64,000 nt of DNA from Branchiostoma floridae (taxonomy: Eukaryota > Chordata > Leptocardii > Amphioxiformes > Branchiostomatidae), in NCBI RefSeq assembly GCF_000003815.2, contig NC_049988.1:13411995-13475994 (forward strand), given 5' to 3'. The notes beneath the pieces are model-generated. The model ran no database searches. It saw only the letters and a program-made list of their open reading frames with translations, and was not told where the DNA came from. A program made the position numbers and the translations under genes. This document shows positions 25,608-36,888 of the stretch, in pieces. Each line of letters begins with the position of its first letter. Within the stretch, counting starts at the first letter, position 1.

Positions 25608-26030
25608 GTTTTTTTTTAATTTAAACTTTATTCAATTCTTCAGCATAATACACAATAGCACATAAATATACATCATTGGAGCACAATGGAATTAAAAAAA
25701 CATTAACATGAGGAGAGGGAGAGGGGTAACAAGCGTTGATCATTGGTCTGTGATTGACAGTAAGTCTTTTAATTTCCTTGTTTTTAAAGAAACAGTCAAA
25801 TTCCTTCTTATCTGGGTCACATTCATCAGCAGTATATAGTTTTTGATAGTACTCTGCTTCTTTATCTATAATTTCTTTGGGGTCTGTTATCATGGATCCA
25901 TCCTCTGACATAAGTGAGGTAATGACTTTTTCTTGAAAGTTTCGCTTCTCTAAGTTGAAGAAGTATTTTGTGCTTTTTTCTCCTTCTTCATACCATTTAC
26001 ATCTGCTTCTTATTATTGCCCCTCTGTGGT
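25608..26030 (-). mobile_element. LINE fragment with internal deletion, antisense
   Basis: Read on the minus strand, 26030-25760 encodes a linker segment typical between LINE endonuclease and reverse transcriptase (KSTKYFFNLEKRN, then MITDPKEIIDKEAEYYQKLY, FDCFFKNKEIKRL). It then passes without the RT domain into a 3' end with AATAAAG and a poly(A) tract (poly-T at 25608-25617). Probably an internally deleted retrocopy. Confidence 0.7.
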
Positions 26031-26041
26031 ATGAACACGTT

Positions 26042-26058
26042 TAATTCATTCGTTTGTT

Positions 26059-26089
<31 letters not shown>

Positions 26090-26125
26090 TCGTCCGTACG
26101 TCCGTCCGTCCGTCCGTACGTACAT
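26042..26125. repeat. (TTCG)n / (GTCC)n simple repeat
   Basis: Counterpart of 9982-10040, longer here, in the same upstream position before copy 8. Confidence 0.9.
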
Positions 26126-26342
26126 ACATAACCTTTTTTTCGTTCCTGGGGTGAAGTGAGGTGTGAAAGCGGTCACACAATGTACAGTTAAAGGTTATCC
26201 AGAGCCCCGCTTGCAATTGTTTTGGCGGTCTTAAGCACACAGCAGGTGGCCCTCTTTCCTGTTTTCACACGTTTCTCGCTACAAATGTGATAGCACTTAC
26301 GCAAATCCCGCGCAGAAGAGCTCGTTCTACGTGCCCGTCACA

Positions 26343-29300
26343 ATGCGTCTCCTCGTCTTGTTCTTCGCCCTGGCCCTGCCTGCCCTGGCCGCCGCCCACT
26401 CCTGGATCGTCTGTACGGACTACCTGGAGAACAACGGCTGGTACTGGGACCAGGCCAAGTGCAGAGCCTGGCCAAGGGGTGCCAACAGGTAAGAGTTAAT
26501 CATCATTTAGCTATGGACAGCGCTAGCAAAAACTAGATAAAACGTTTGGGTCTTCGTATACAACTTGAGTAAGTTTGTGTTGGGAAATGGGCATAGCGAC
26601 TACCTAGGAGAGACAGTGTAGTGGCTGTGATGGTCCCAAAGCTATCCTGGCCATGGTCGGTATCTGTATCTGTATCTATATAGCCGGAGATACAGTACGC
26701 ATGCGCCGACATCGCTGGAGGCAAATTCTGTAGCTCTCGATTTTACCGTCTTTTATCTACTTTTACATGAGATACCAAGGCACAGTTGGCAACATAGCTT
26801 TGAAAGTACAACAGAGACCTTGTTTTTAGTCGAAAGTAGAAGAATTTGGACCAATTTGGAGTACTTTGGAGCTGTTTGTGAAGAAGCTTCGTCACCAGAT
26901 CAGATCGACGCCATAACCAGTCCTCGGGCGGAAAAACCGCAACGGGCTCCTAATAAGGAGCCCTCGCGGGTAAGTCTCGGTCCATTTTAATCAGCATAAG
27001 AGCTAAGATTATTCTGCACTTGGCCCTGCTTTAGATAATTGAACAGTAACGAGGATTGCTGTTTGTATACTTGCTCGTTTGCTGGCGCCCTCCCACTCTC
27101 AGTTTCAGTTGGCGGGAAAGTGGCCTGAACGAGTTAGCGTCTCCTGTCAACAATACGCCGGCTCATCGCATCGCATCGTATCCTGAGTCTGAGCTTGAGC
27201 TAAAAGCTGCAACAAGCCGAAATCCAATCAGCAGTAGTGTACAAGAAAATATCGGTAAGCCCGTTCCAATTTATTCGTCAGCCGCAGCACTTTTGAGGTA
27301 GTTATGGAAATGTGGAGTCAGGTGGATGTATGTGGGTACAGCAGAGAGGTGGCCCTGGCTCTTCTACCCAAGTTGAAGATAACAGAACTCAGACTGGAAC
27401 TAGGAAGGAGGGGAATGATAGAGTCAGATGACCAAAGGAAAGCTAAAGGTGACATGACCGAAAAATTACGAAAACAAATGGAGAAAGAATACGACGAGCT
27501 GGCTCAACTAAAAGAAACCTGGGCAAACGAACAAGTGGTAGAAGACGTTGAACATGAACAACTAATGACTAAATTGAGGAAATTAAGAGACAGTGTTACC
27601 AGTAATGTCGATGATGATAACATGGAGCAAGTAGAAAATCTGTCAGAAACTATTTCTGAAGAACAAACACAAGAGAGAACGCAGTCTTTCACTGATCACT
27701 GTCTTCTATGCGAGACACCTGTGGAGACTAATGATCGCGTATGCACAACATGCAGAAGTCTTTCTGAGACTGTTAAACGACTAGCTGGCTCAGTTAAACA
27801 GATCCAGGCAGAGGTTAAGTCCCTGAAAGAAACAGACACATGTTATACACACGAGAGCAACATGACACAAGAACACACTTCTACTGATTGGCATACAGTA
27901 GAGGGAAGAAGTACTCAAAGAATGCTAGTGAGAAACATGGGTACAGAAATTAGTACCTCAAATCGCTTCTCCCCTCTGGAGACCTCAGTAGAACAGGAAG
28001 AGTCTGGATCCACAAACGATCAAGATCTAGTTGAACTGGCACAGAAACAAGCGCATCAAATCAATATGTACAGGAAAAAACAGCAAACTAGATTTTACAA
28101 CGCCAAGGGCCCAGGAAAAGTTGTCATTTTAGGCGACTCTATGATTAAACACTTGAAGGGAAATAAACTGTCAAGATTTAACAATGTCAAGTGCTTCACC
28201 CATCGCGGTGCACGAATCGAAGAATTGCTTGCTCCGGCGCGTAAAATCTTGCAAGAAGAAAAACCTTCCACAGTGATCGTACACGCCGGCACAAACAACA
28301 ACAATGACCCAGAGCACGTAATCATCAACAAAACCCATCACCTGGCAACGACACTCCAACAGGCAGGTGTGGCAAGGATTGCACTCTCTGGAATAATTGG
28401 GAGAGCCAATGGGGATAGCGAACGGACATGCCGCATCAATCTGGGCGTGGCGCAGGTATGCAGGAACAATGGCTGGCAGTACATAGACAACAACAACATC
28501 GGTCCGCACTATCTCAGCTCGGATGGCGTACACCTCAACAGGAGTGGAACAATTCTCCTCGCAAAGAACATGATCGCCTATTTGAGAGGTGACCGACAAG
28601 GGAGAACGCGCATAGGAACATCATATGCTGACGCTTTGAGGATTCCACCAACGTCAACTCAGGATTTTCACAGACGAGGGATCCCGCCGAGCAGGTGGAA
28701 ACACAGAACCGCGGAACAGATACGGCTCTTGAGACTAGCTCAGAGACTGTAATACCAGATTGTATTTCTAGTAGTGACAAGACCCAGGACACAATACCTA
28801 TAACTTTATTTGATCATGACAGGAATATCAAAGTTACCTCATGGAATGTGCATGGTCTCAAAAGTAAACTTCATGATGAAGACTTTGAAAACTTCCTAAA
28901 AGAATGTGATATTGTAGGTCTACAAGAGACATGGGGTAACGACAATGACGACTTCTCAGTTGATGGTTTTGTTGTTTATACGAGTAACAGAATTAAAAGT
29001 AAAAGAGCCATTAGAAATTCGAGGGGCATTGCCTTATATGTCAGGGAAGAAATTAAAGAAGGGGTTACTTGCCTTCCCAGCAAATCTAAGAACATTATTT
29101 GGTGTGTATTAGATAAGGACTTCTTTCAATGGGAGGTGAGCTTATTGATCGGTACGGTGTACGTTTCTCCGGCGGGATCACCCGCTCATGAGATAGAGGA
29201 CGTTTTCCAAATTGTAGAAACTGAATTGTCACAGTACGCTGCGAAACTAGATGATTGTGATTATATGATAATGGGAGATTTCAATGCACGAACTGGGAAT

Positions 29301-32300
29301 TTACACGACTATGTTGATGAAAAAGATGATGATGATATGTTCGTCCCTCTCCCAACAAATTACCCATCTGACACAGCGATGCCCCAGAGGACGTCTCAAG
29401 ATACACATATAAACAGTTTTGGACTGAACTTGATTAATTTATGTAGGGCTACAAATTTGAGGATTGCGAACGGCCGGCTGTTTGCCGACAAAGATATAGG
29501 CAGTTTTACATGTTTTCAAACTCATACACAGTCCACACAGGGAAGTCCGGGAAAAAGTGTGGTAGACTATCTGTTAGCGAAAGATACTATGCTTGAAAAG
29601 ATTACAGATTTTAGGGTAGAAACCAAAATAGAGTCAGACCATTTACCACTTGTTTTTACAATACCGACCGGAAATCGTCTTCCACCCAAGACAGAAGCCA
29701 GTCCCGACTCAGACACCATCTCATCAACCCGTTATAAGTGGAACCATGACAGAGCACAAGAGTTTAGAAGTACACTGCAGGGGCAAACTGTACAGACGCT
29801 TTTGAGGGAAATAGAATCAGACTTGGAAAGAAACGAAATAGATCTAGCTGTCGAAAAAATCAGCCTAACATTGGAAACGGCGGCTGCGAGCATGAAAATT
29901 ACTAACTCAGTTAAGTCAGGGAAACAGTCGGTATCCAACAGGAAATGTTGGTTTGATAAGGACTGTAAACGAACAAAACATGAAGCGAGTAAAAGGCTAC
30001 ATAAGTATAGACGGGAACGAAGCGAACAGAATTGGAAGATGTTTAAACAAGCTAAGATGGAGTACAAAGCCTTGGTCAAGGCTAAACGTAGAGCCCACTC
30101 AGCGAAGCTTAGAACAAAATTAAAAAATTTACACAGGGACCCTAAAGAATTTTGGACGCTTGTAAGGGGAAAAAGGATAAGTACGATAGGTAATATAAGT
30201 GCCCAGGAATTTGCAAATTTTTTTTAGGAACTCTATGCTGGAGGGGTAGAAAGTAGTCCTGATGAGGAAGATATAAACTTCTCGGAACCGCTAGAGAGTT
30301 TTTCACACGACACGGGTTATGCTAATGACAATCTGGATAAGGAAATAACGGAGGAAGAGATCATTCACTGCGTTAGGAATCTAAAACCTGGAAAATCGCC
30401 AGGCTTAGATAAACTGATACCAGAATTCTTTCGTGAGAGCATTTCGATTTTATCACCTTATCTTAAAACATTATTCAACAAGTGTTTTGACTTAGGTGTT
30501 TTTCCGAAGAATTGGACTGTCGGTATCATACACCCACTGTTCAAATCAGGATTGAAGGACAAAGTGAATAACTACAGAAGTATAACTTTACTTTCAGTCT
30601 TCGGTAAGATTTTCCTGTCAGTACTAGAAAAACGGATAAACAACTGGATGCAGGAAGAAGAGAAGCTTACTGAATCTCAAATGGGTTTTAGGAAGAATTA
30701 TGGGGTAATGGATAACCTGTTCTGCTTAAACGCTTTAACACAAAAGTACCTTACAAGACCAAAAGGACGCTTCTACGTCGCATTCGTCGATTTTTCTAAA
30801 GCATTTGACAGTATTCATCGAGCACACATGTGGTTTAAGCTAGTCCGGGGAGGTATAAGTAAGAAGATATCCTGTATAATTCAAGCAGTATGCGAGGATG
30901 TAAAATCATGTGTTAGAGTCAAAGAAGAATTGAGTGAGACCTTCAGTTGCCATAGGGGGGTAAGACAGGGATGTATTCTTTCCCCCTTTTTATTTGCATT
31001 TTATATAAGCGACTTAGATAAGCATCTGGAACAGAATGGATGTAGAGGAATCCAGGTTGGTGACACTGAAATTTTAAGCCTAATGTTTGCTGACGACCTT
31101 GCACTATGCTCTGACTCTGTGGTGGGCCTACAGCGGGTCTTGAATGCCCTTAATTCCTACTGCGAAAGATGGAAATTAGCAGTAAACTTGGAGAAGACGA
31201 AGGTCATGGTCTTTAGGAAGGGAGGTAAGTTACGGAAAAGTGAAAAGTGGTTCTATGCAGGAAGCAGGGTAGAAGTGGTGAATACGTATAAATATCTAGG
31301 GATAACCGTATCTTCAAGTGGCAGATGGTTTAGGGCCCAGGAAACGTTAGCTGGACAGGCGTCCAAGGCCTTGTTCATAATGAAAAAGAATACGGCCAAG
31401 TTTGGCATGTTGTCTCCAGATTTGTTGTTTAAAATGTTCGACACTCTTATTCTTCCAATTATGATGTATTGCTGTGAACTATGGGGGTTCCATAGTGCTA
31501 ATCAACTGGAAGTACTACACAATAAATTTTGCAAGTCTTATCTAGGTGTCGGGCAGTCCACATCTAATGCGGCAGTGAGGGGTGAACTCGGGAGATATCC
31601 CCTCAGTGTCCTGAGACGAATTAGAATTATAAAGTTTTGGTTGAAATTACTAGAAATGAATGACAATAGGTACTCAAAGAAATGTTATACAATGTTGTAT
31701 GAACTAGATACTGTAGGCAGGGGAAATTGGATAAGTCACGTGCGTGATTTATTGTTCAGTCTAGGATTAAGGGAAGCATGGTACAACCAAAGCATAGGTG
31801 ATAAAAACGCATTTATTGAAATTTTCAAGAAACGAATAGAGATTCAGGCTATTACACTTTGGAAAAACGAAATCTCCACCAGTAGCCGTCTTACTACCTA
31901 TTGTATGATAAAGAGCGGTTTCTCGGCTGAAAACTACTTAAAAGTACTAAATAACTCCGAACAAACAAAAGCGATAGCACGAATAAGATGCTCAGCGCAT
32001 CAGCTAAACATAGAAAAGGGTAGACACACAAAGACAGACAAACGGGAAAGAGTGTGTCAGTTGTGTTCCCTTGACCTGGTAGAAGACGAGTACCATTTTG
32101 TTTTAGAATGCCCATTTTTGAATGTACTAAGAAAAAAGTATATTCCATCATACTATTCCAAACACCCAAACCCACACAAGTTCCTTGAAATAATAAACTG
32201 CCCGACATTACAAATCTCCAGACAATTGGCAAGATTTATCCGGTTAGCAACTGTTGTCAGAGAAAAGGAGCTGATGAGGGCACCGTGATTGTTTGACTTT

Positions 32301-35300
32301 ATGTGCGTTGTTGTTGTATATATTGTTTTTATTATTGTTTCTCATGTTGTTTACGTCTGTCATTGTGGTACTTTTAATACTGTTACTCCTATGGTTTCTA
32401 CTTCATTGTGATTGTTATATTTTATGTTTATGATATTGCTATGGACATTTGTTGTCTTAAAGCAAATAAATAAAGTTCAAAAGTTCAAAGTTATAACCGC
32501 TCTTCGATGTAACACACCAGCTTCGCAGGCACGCGGTGCGGCAGCAGCTGTTTATATTACACTGAACGACCTGTCACACCTAACTTTTGCACCTCTATCT
32601 GCAAGCGTTTCCTAAAACTATCCAGTGAAGATGCCCCTACTGTGCTAGGTGATAACAAATTCCACTTCACGATATTTCTGGGAAAGTACGAACTTTTTAA
32701 CACATCGATCCTAGGTTGGTAACTCTGGTATTTGAAGGCATGACTGTTCCTTGTTCTTTTTTGAGCTGGATACTCATCATATCAGTCGATAGTCCACCAG
32801 TTTATTGGTCATTTTGTACATCATGCAAAGTCTTGACATTTTTCTTCAAGGTCTGCCCACAGGTAAGCAGGTCATGTGAGGAACTAATCTCTAAGAAGAT
32901 CCTGGACAGGGGACAGACAGTATCTATGTCCCGAAACAATCTCGACTTGCAAAGCAAGCTCCAGCTCCATTGGCCACAGTATCTTACTGGACTGTGCCTA
33001 ACTGCGCTAGAAAAATGCCTTTTGTCTATGATGCAAACATTAGTATGTTATTGGAAATCGCAGTGAAATCGCAGTGAAAATCACAGTGTACAATGATTGA
33101 AACTGCATAAAAAATATTTCAAGTGAAAAGAGAATGATACTTGGCACAACATAGGTATGAAAGTATAAAACATATGATTTTGAGCCACTTTACGCATGCC
33201 TGGCACAATCTGTAGTATCGCCATTTGGCCTATTTGGTTTGTCCTGAGATACTAGTACCTGCTTAACACGTCAATTGTCTGTGTTGTAGAAAGGTACAAG
33301 ATGTAGACTGGTGTTTTTCTCCATTCTATCTATCCAGGCATAACCTTCGTTTCGGCAATTTTGGATCACATCGCGGGTTTCTGAACAAACTGGACAACCA
33401 CCCTGAGGAAACTGCGCTGTGTCAGTACCCACGGAACGACGATACCGAGTACACAGACGTAATGCCCATGGCGGCGTACTACCCGGGGCAGACGGTCGTC
33501 CTAACCCACCCCACAAACGTACTACCTCTCTTTCATTACCAGTCCGATATGATTTCATAATTAGCAAGACTGAGTGGACTAGTATCCAAATTCCAATGTT
33601 TGGAAGTTAAATTAAAAACAGTGTGGACGTACACAACAAAATGGCTGCACTAAAATGCGCTTGAAAATCGAGCCAACTTTGCAATTTTTTGCCAACTTTT
33701 ACTTGCGTTACACTGACGTGCGATGGACGGGTGAAGTACTAGTACATGACCTCTACATTTAGTAACTTATGCCTTTATCTAGATGTGCATCGGGAAAATA
33801 GATATATCCGACAATGATAGCGTTCATTCAAGTGCTTTTGTTTTCTCTCGCATGACAAGAGGTCCGATATTCAAGTACTGTTTGTCTTAAAGCATGTGTT
33901 ATATTTACGTTTTTTTCGGTATATACTTTATACCTCCCTCATATTAGGCAAAAATCGATCGGACGACGATTCTGCGGCAATCGCCCGAGCCTCGCTTATC
34001 ATAATAACTTTCTTGCACAACAATTGTACAAGGTACAAAGTATAGCTTATATGTGACAGGGACGGTTTTCAAGTGAAAAATGCGCGCAACCCTCTGTCGA
34101 TCTTTGATATGGCCGATCCGAAGTTCTATCCATACGCCCGAAGATCGTGGATAATGTGAGGGAGGTATAACGGACGGGTGCTTTACAAATGATTTAGTTG
34201 TGCTTAAAGATCAGAATCCATGTGTGTTGTCGATATGTTGTACGGATGTTGCACGTAATTGTTGACCCACGATATGCCAATGACTGTCTTTTACCAGGGC
34301 CACGTGGCAGATGCGAGATGCAAGAACACCAACATCTACGACACAGAGAATCTGATCTTCGTGGTGGACGGAGACGAGGACCCCTGCTGTATCAACTCTA
34401 CCAAACTCATAGTGGTTGAGGACATGGGAATATCGCCATATGGTTTGTATTGAGATACTTCTTTACTTAAGGGTTCGTATCATAATCAACGACGTTTATG
34501 TACTTATTCAAGCCCTACAACTAACACATGTGTCATCATCTAATGCAGCTCATAAAGAATATTAGCCACAGAACGGCAATTTGCATGTTATTCCATTTTT
34601 TACAAAACTGGATGCTTTGCTTTTTCGCTACGTATACGGTCCCATATGGAGAAAGAAGCCCTACGGGTAAATCTATGGGCACCTTCGAACGTGACCCCTG
34701 CATGGCCACGTGGGACACGCTGCGACAACAGAGCTATATTTAGGCACAGCCGGGCCCCTGGATTATTCTAACTTACATTTAAGATAAATCCGGAACCCGG
34801 CTACAAATAATATGCTCCTTGAATGTTGGAATGGAATGGAATGCAATAGAATTGTTTTATCTTATTTGGTAGAAAACTGCCAAAGCCTCAGTAAATTTGA
34901 AATATATTTCATATTTTGACATTCAGGGCCTGACATCGATCCTGTGCTGACCACCACCTACCCGAAGCCTGGGTTCCAGAACGCCCCCAAGTTCTGTGAG
35001 GATCCAGGAAGCGCCATGGGGACGTACAATTTCACCATTCCGCTGGACATGAAACCAGGTCAGGGTTTATATTAAACGTTATTTAGTGTTTTTGGCTTGT
35101 GGACCAATTAATTGGACATAACCAACTTGTTTTGGCATCCGTCTGTCTCGGAAGACAATGGAGGCAGACAGGGTGGGTTTAAGGCGACCCGTCTGCCTGG
35201 CCTGCACTTTTTAAGGTGAAGGAGGGGTGTGCACTTCCTTCTCCACCACCCTCTCGTCCACTGGTGCACTTAGTCCTACAGGGGCAATTGTTTGCAACGT

Positions 35301-36888
35301 GTAAGACGGCCCCAGCAGATGCAGGTTTGTTATTTGGAGTTTCCGTCTCCTAGGAGGACTTCCGACCAAGGATGTAAGGGGTTCCTCCTACCCCTGACTC
35401 GTGTGTCATGGCGGGTGCGTCATGCCCGAACATGCCCCTATGGCCTGTCACCACAACAAGGCCTGTCACTGCCACTAGCCGAAGCTATGTACTCATTTAC
35501 ACCTGAGATAGGTGAGGAAAGTCGTGTAAAGTGCCTTTCCCAAGGGCACAAGATCGGTGACACGGCAAGCGGATTTGAACCCGGGACCTCTCGGGCCTGA
35601 GACCAACGCGCTCCCGATCGTGCCACGCGGTCCCACAATAACCAACATAACCAACTACATTCTCTCATATTAGCAAATTTTAGCCTTCTAACAACAACAT
35701 TTTGTTTTATGGGGGGGGGGGGGGCGCTGACTCGCGATTTTCAACATTGGCGAAGGTTCTTTACAAGTTCGACACGGAAAGTCCTGTATTGGCGTCAGAG
35801 AACCTTAGGCAATGTTAAAAATCGCAACCTAGAGTCAGATCAGCTAGAAGTCCTCGTATGAGGCTAAAGCTAAGGGCACAACCCGCCGTACGTGCAATTT
35901 GTCCGTACGTTTTTGGGAGGCCACGTCCACCACATATTTCTGAAAACGTTCAGGCTGTACAGGGCAGGATTCCCTACGCGTTTGTACGGAGGCGGCACTT
36001 ACCACTTACGGACCCCAAAAGATTGCCCACGTTTTGACACGTAGACAACACGCAGTTGCACGTACGGCGGGTTGTGCCCTTAGATTAAGCAAATACCATC
36101 CTCCACAGGCCGCCACACCTTCGTCTGGAAGTGGATCCGGGCTACTTGGGTCAGCCCCTTCACCACCTGCTGGGAGGCTGACGTGTTCGCCACCAAGGCG
36201 GAGAGAGACGCGCACTACACAGCTACGGTACATCAGTACCTCCATAAATGATGGATATTCATGGAGGTTATGTTTTCACTAGCGTTTGTGCGTCCGTTTG
36301 TTTGCCAACAAGATATCTCAGGAACGGCTGGATGCATTGGTTTCATACTGTTGCGTGAAAAATGGAAACGATTCGGTCCCTTTGGTACTGCAGCGGAACT
36401 TCTAGTCTTGATATCTCGTGTTCTGAACAAGCTACGGTTACAGTTTCTGGGTGTTAGGTAGCTCTTGTGTTCGGGAAGAAGTAACATAAGTAGGGGTATT
36501 AGTTTTAGAATTACAGTGGCATTTGTGTAAAAAAAATCCAAAGAGGATATGCGCCCATTTGCGCCATTTAGTGTGTTTTTTTTCGTCGAAGGGTCTGCGA
36601 TAAGTTTGATACAGATTTTTTTCTAAAAGCCTAGAAGACAACAGTACACAGGTGAAGAAACTATACATGTATCTTTTTTGATTGCCTTTCACAAATATCC
36701 AGACTTGAAGCATTGGAACAATAACAAGATTTGATACGAGTCATACCTCGAAGTATAATCGTTCCCCTTCCCTGTCCCTCCAGGGCCAGTCTACCGTAGA
36801 TCTGTGGGACTTCTACCAGATCAACACCATTGTTGACGGCCAGATCGTGGATCCGATAGATCCTGTGGATCAGATCCTCATCGGTTGA
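26343..36888 (+). CDS. Secreted His1 (LPMO-like) family protein, copy 8 (LINE in intron 1)
   Basis: Exons 26343-26488, 33338-33518, 34298-34442, 34927-35058, 36109-36227, 36784-36888; 275 codons, all frames open. MRLL-type signal peptide (MRLLVLFFALALPALAAA|HSW); type-B body with the short exon 3 (CKNTNIYDTEN). Exon 2 reads AAYYPGQTVV: Leu98 of the otherwise conserved YYLGQ strand, just before the proposed copper histidines, is Pro. Exon 5 reads WIRATWVSPFTTC. C-terminus DQILIG. Intron 1 is 6.8 kb because of nested LINEs; intron 2 has a MITE; intron 4 has a SINE and a MITE. AATAAA 36920-36925. Splicing over the LINE is assumed, not shown. Confidence 0.85.
27304..28752 (+). CDS. LINE ORF1 protein with SGNH esterase domain
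   Basis: 482 codons, intact. Residues 1-100 are charged and helix-prone. At about 138-155 there is a CxxC-x10-CxxC zinc-binding-like motif (CLLC...CTTC), then a coiled-coil-like stretch (SVKQIQAEVKSLKE). At about 270-430 lies an SGNH/GDSL hydrolase-like domain with all catalytic blocks: VVILGDSMIKHL (nucleophile Ser), VIVHAGTNN (Asn), and SSDGVHLNRSG (Asp/His). Esterase-type ORF1 proteins are known in CR1-group LINEs and are thought to bind RNA or membranes; the role here is inferred. It overlaps ORF2 by 58 bases in another frame. Confidence 0.88.
   Translation: MEMWSQVDVCGYSREVALALLPKLKITELRLELGRRGMIESDDQRKAKGDMTEKLRKQMEKEYDELAQLKETWANEQVVEDVEHEQLMTKLRKLRDSVTSNVDDDNMEQVENLSETISEEQTQERTQSFTDHCLLCETPVETNDRVCTTCRSLSETVKRLAGSVKQIQAEVKSLKETDTCYTHESNMTQEHTSTDWHTVEGRSTQRMLVRNMGTEISTSNRFSPLETSVEQEESGSTNDQDLVELAQKQAHQINMYRKKQQTRFYNAKGPGKVVILGDSMIKHLKGNKLSRFNNVKCFTHRGARIEELLAPARKILQEEKPSTVIVHAGTNNNNDPEHVIINKTHHLATTLQQAGVARIALSGIIGRANGDSERTCRINLGVAQVCRNNGWQYIDNNNIGPHYLSSDGVHLNRSGTILLAKNMIAYLRGDRQGRTRIGTSYADALRIPPTSTQDFHRRGIPPSRWKHRTAEQIRLLRLAQRL
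28695..32288 (+). pseudogene. LINE ORF2: AP-type endonuclease and reverse transcriptase, one nonsense codon
   Basis: One reading frame with a single in-frame TAG at 30225-30227 (in FANFF*ELY); no frameshift, since both halves share the frame. Upstream: an apurinic-type endonuclease with TSWNVHGLKSK, IVGLQETWG, MGDFNART and SDHLPLVF. Downstream: a reverse transcriptase with KPGKSPGLD, YRSITLLSVFGKI, VDFSKAFDSIHR, GVRQGCILSPFLF, the catalytic MFADDLAL and YKYLGITV. Near the end is a Cys/His motif CQLC...EDEYHFVLEC, common at the C-terminus of LINE proteins. Together these carry out target-primed reverse transcription. The intended start is unclear; ATG 28695 lies before the endonuclease. Confidence 0.9.
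33931..34167. mobile_element. TACCTCCC MITE in copy 8 intron 2
   Basis: 237 bp, termini TACCTCCCTCATATTA and TAATGTGAGGGAGGTA, flanked by TA; copies 5 and 7 provide the empty site (ATATACTTTACGTACGGG). Copies 6 (from about 16596), 9 (about 39496) and 11 (about 48833) keep only the left half, ending at CATAATAACTT, so they descend from a common internally deleted copy. Confidence 0.8.
35128..35644 (-). mobile_element. tRNA-derived SINE in copy 8 intron 4
   Basis: About 517 bp on the minus strand between 12-bp direct repeats ACATAACCAACT (35116-35127, 35645-35656). The empty site is seen in paralogs (CATAACCAACTACATTC). Its 5' end, read in antisense from about 35636, is tRNA-like: GGGACCGCGTGGC..., an A-box-like segment, and a B box GGTTCAAATCC. 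The body contains CCTTGGGAAAGGCACTTTA and CAGGTGTAAATGAGTAC, of a kind I recall from deuterostome SINEs. It is not a functional tRNA gene. Confidence 0.85.
35873..36080. mobile_element. AGGGCACAACCC MITE in copy 8 intron 4
   Basis: 208 bp, AGGGCACAACCCGCCGTACG at the left and the reverse complement at the right, flanked by TA on both sides. Internally shortened relative to 6202-6521. Confidence 0.85.

Larger units (their letters stand above)
25520..26342. other. Intergenic and 5' region of copy 8
   Basis: It contains a partial duplicate of the MRLL-type promoter block (AAGACAAACACGGCAGCAG, TCCTCCTTCCTGTTTT, about 25575-25610), a minus-strand LINE fragment, a TTCG/GTCC simple repeat, and then the complete promoter block before the ATG at 26343. 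Confidence 0.6.
26687..32490 (+). mobile_element. Near-intact CR1-group LINE
   Basis: 5804 bp defined by comparison with the empty site in paralogous introns. It has a 617-bp 5' UTR, ORF1 (27304-28752), ORF2 (28695-32288) and a 3' UTR with AATAAATAAAG ending in a short direct repeat AAGTTCAA-AAGTTCAAAG, the kind of 3' end used instead of poly(A) by CR1/L2-type elements. No long target duplication is visible. One nonsense codon is the only visible coding lesion, so it is young. A relative of this class (not necessarily the same family) made the host LINE fragment. Confidence 0.9.
26494..32846 (-). mobile_element. 5'-truncated LINE in copy 8 intron 1, split by a younger LINE
   Basis: The same insertion as 14950-15478, present as 26494-26686 and 32491-32846. 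The interruption falls exactly between ATATAGCCG and TTATAACCGC, which are contiguous in copies 9-11. The second target copy at 32847-32867 reads CAAGGTCTGCCCACAGG, like the exon-1 ends of copies 5 and 7, not like its own exon 1. Confidence 0.85.

Noticed and set aside
35570-35636. tRNA gene on the minus strand
   Set aside because: A B box and tRNA-like start are present, but the sequence continues into a SINE body with flanking target duplications and lacks a complete cloverleaf that I can fold.
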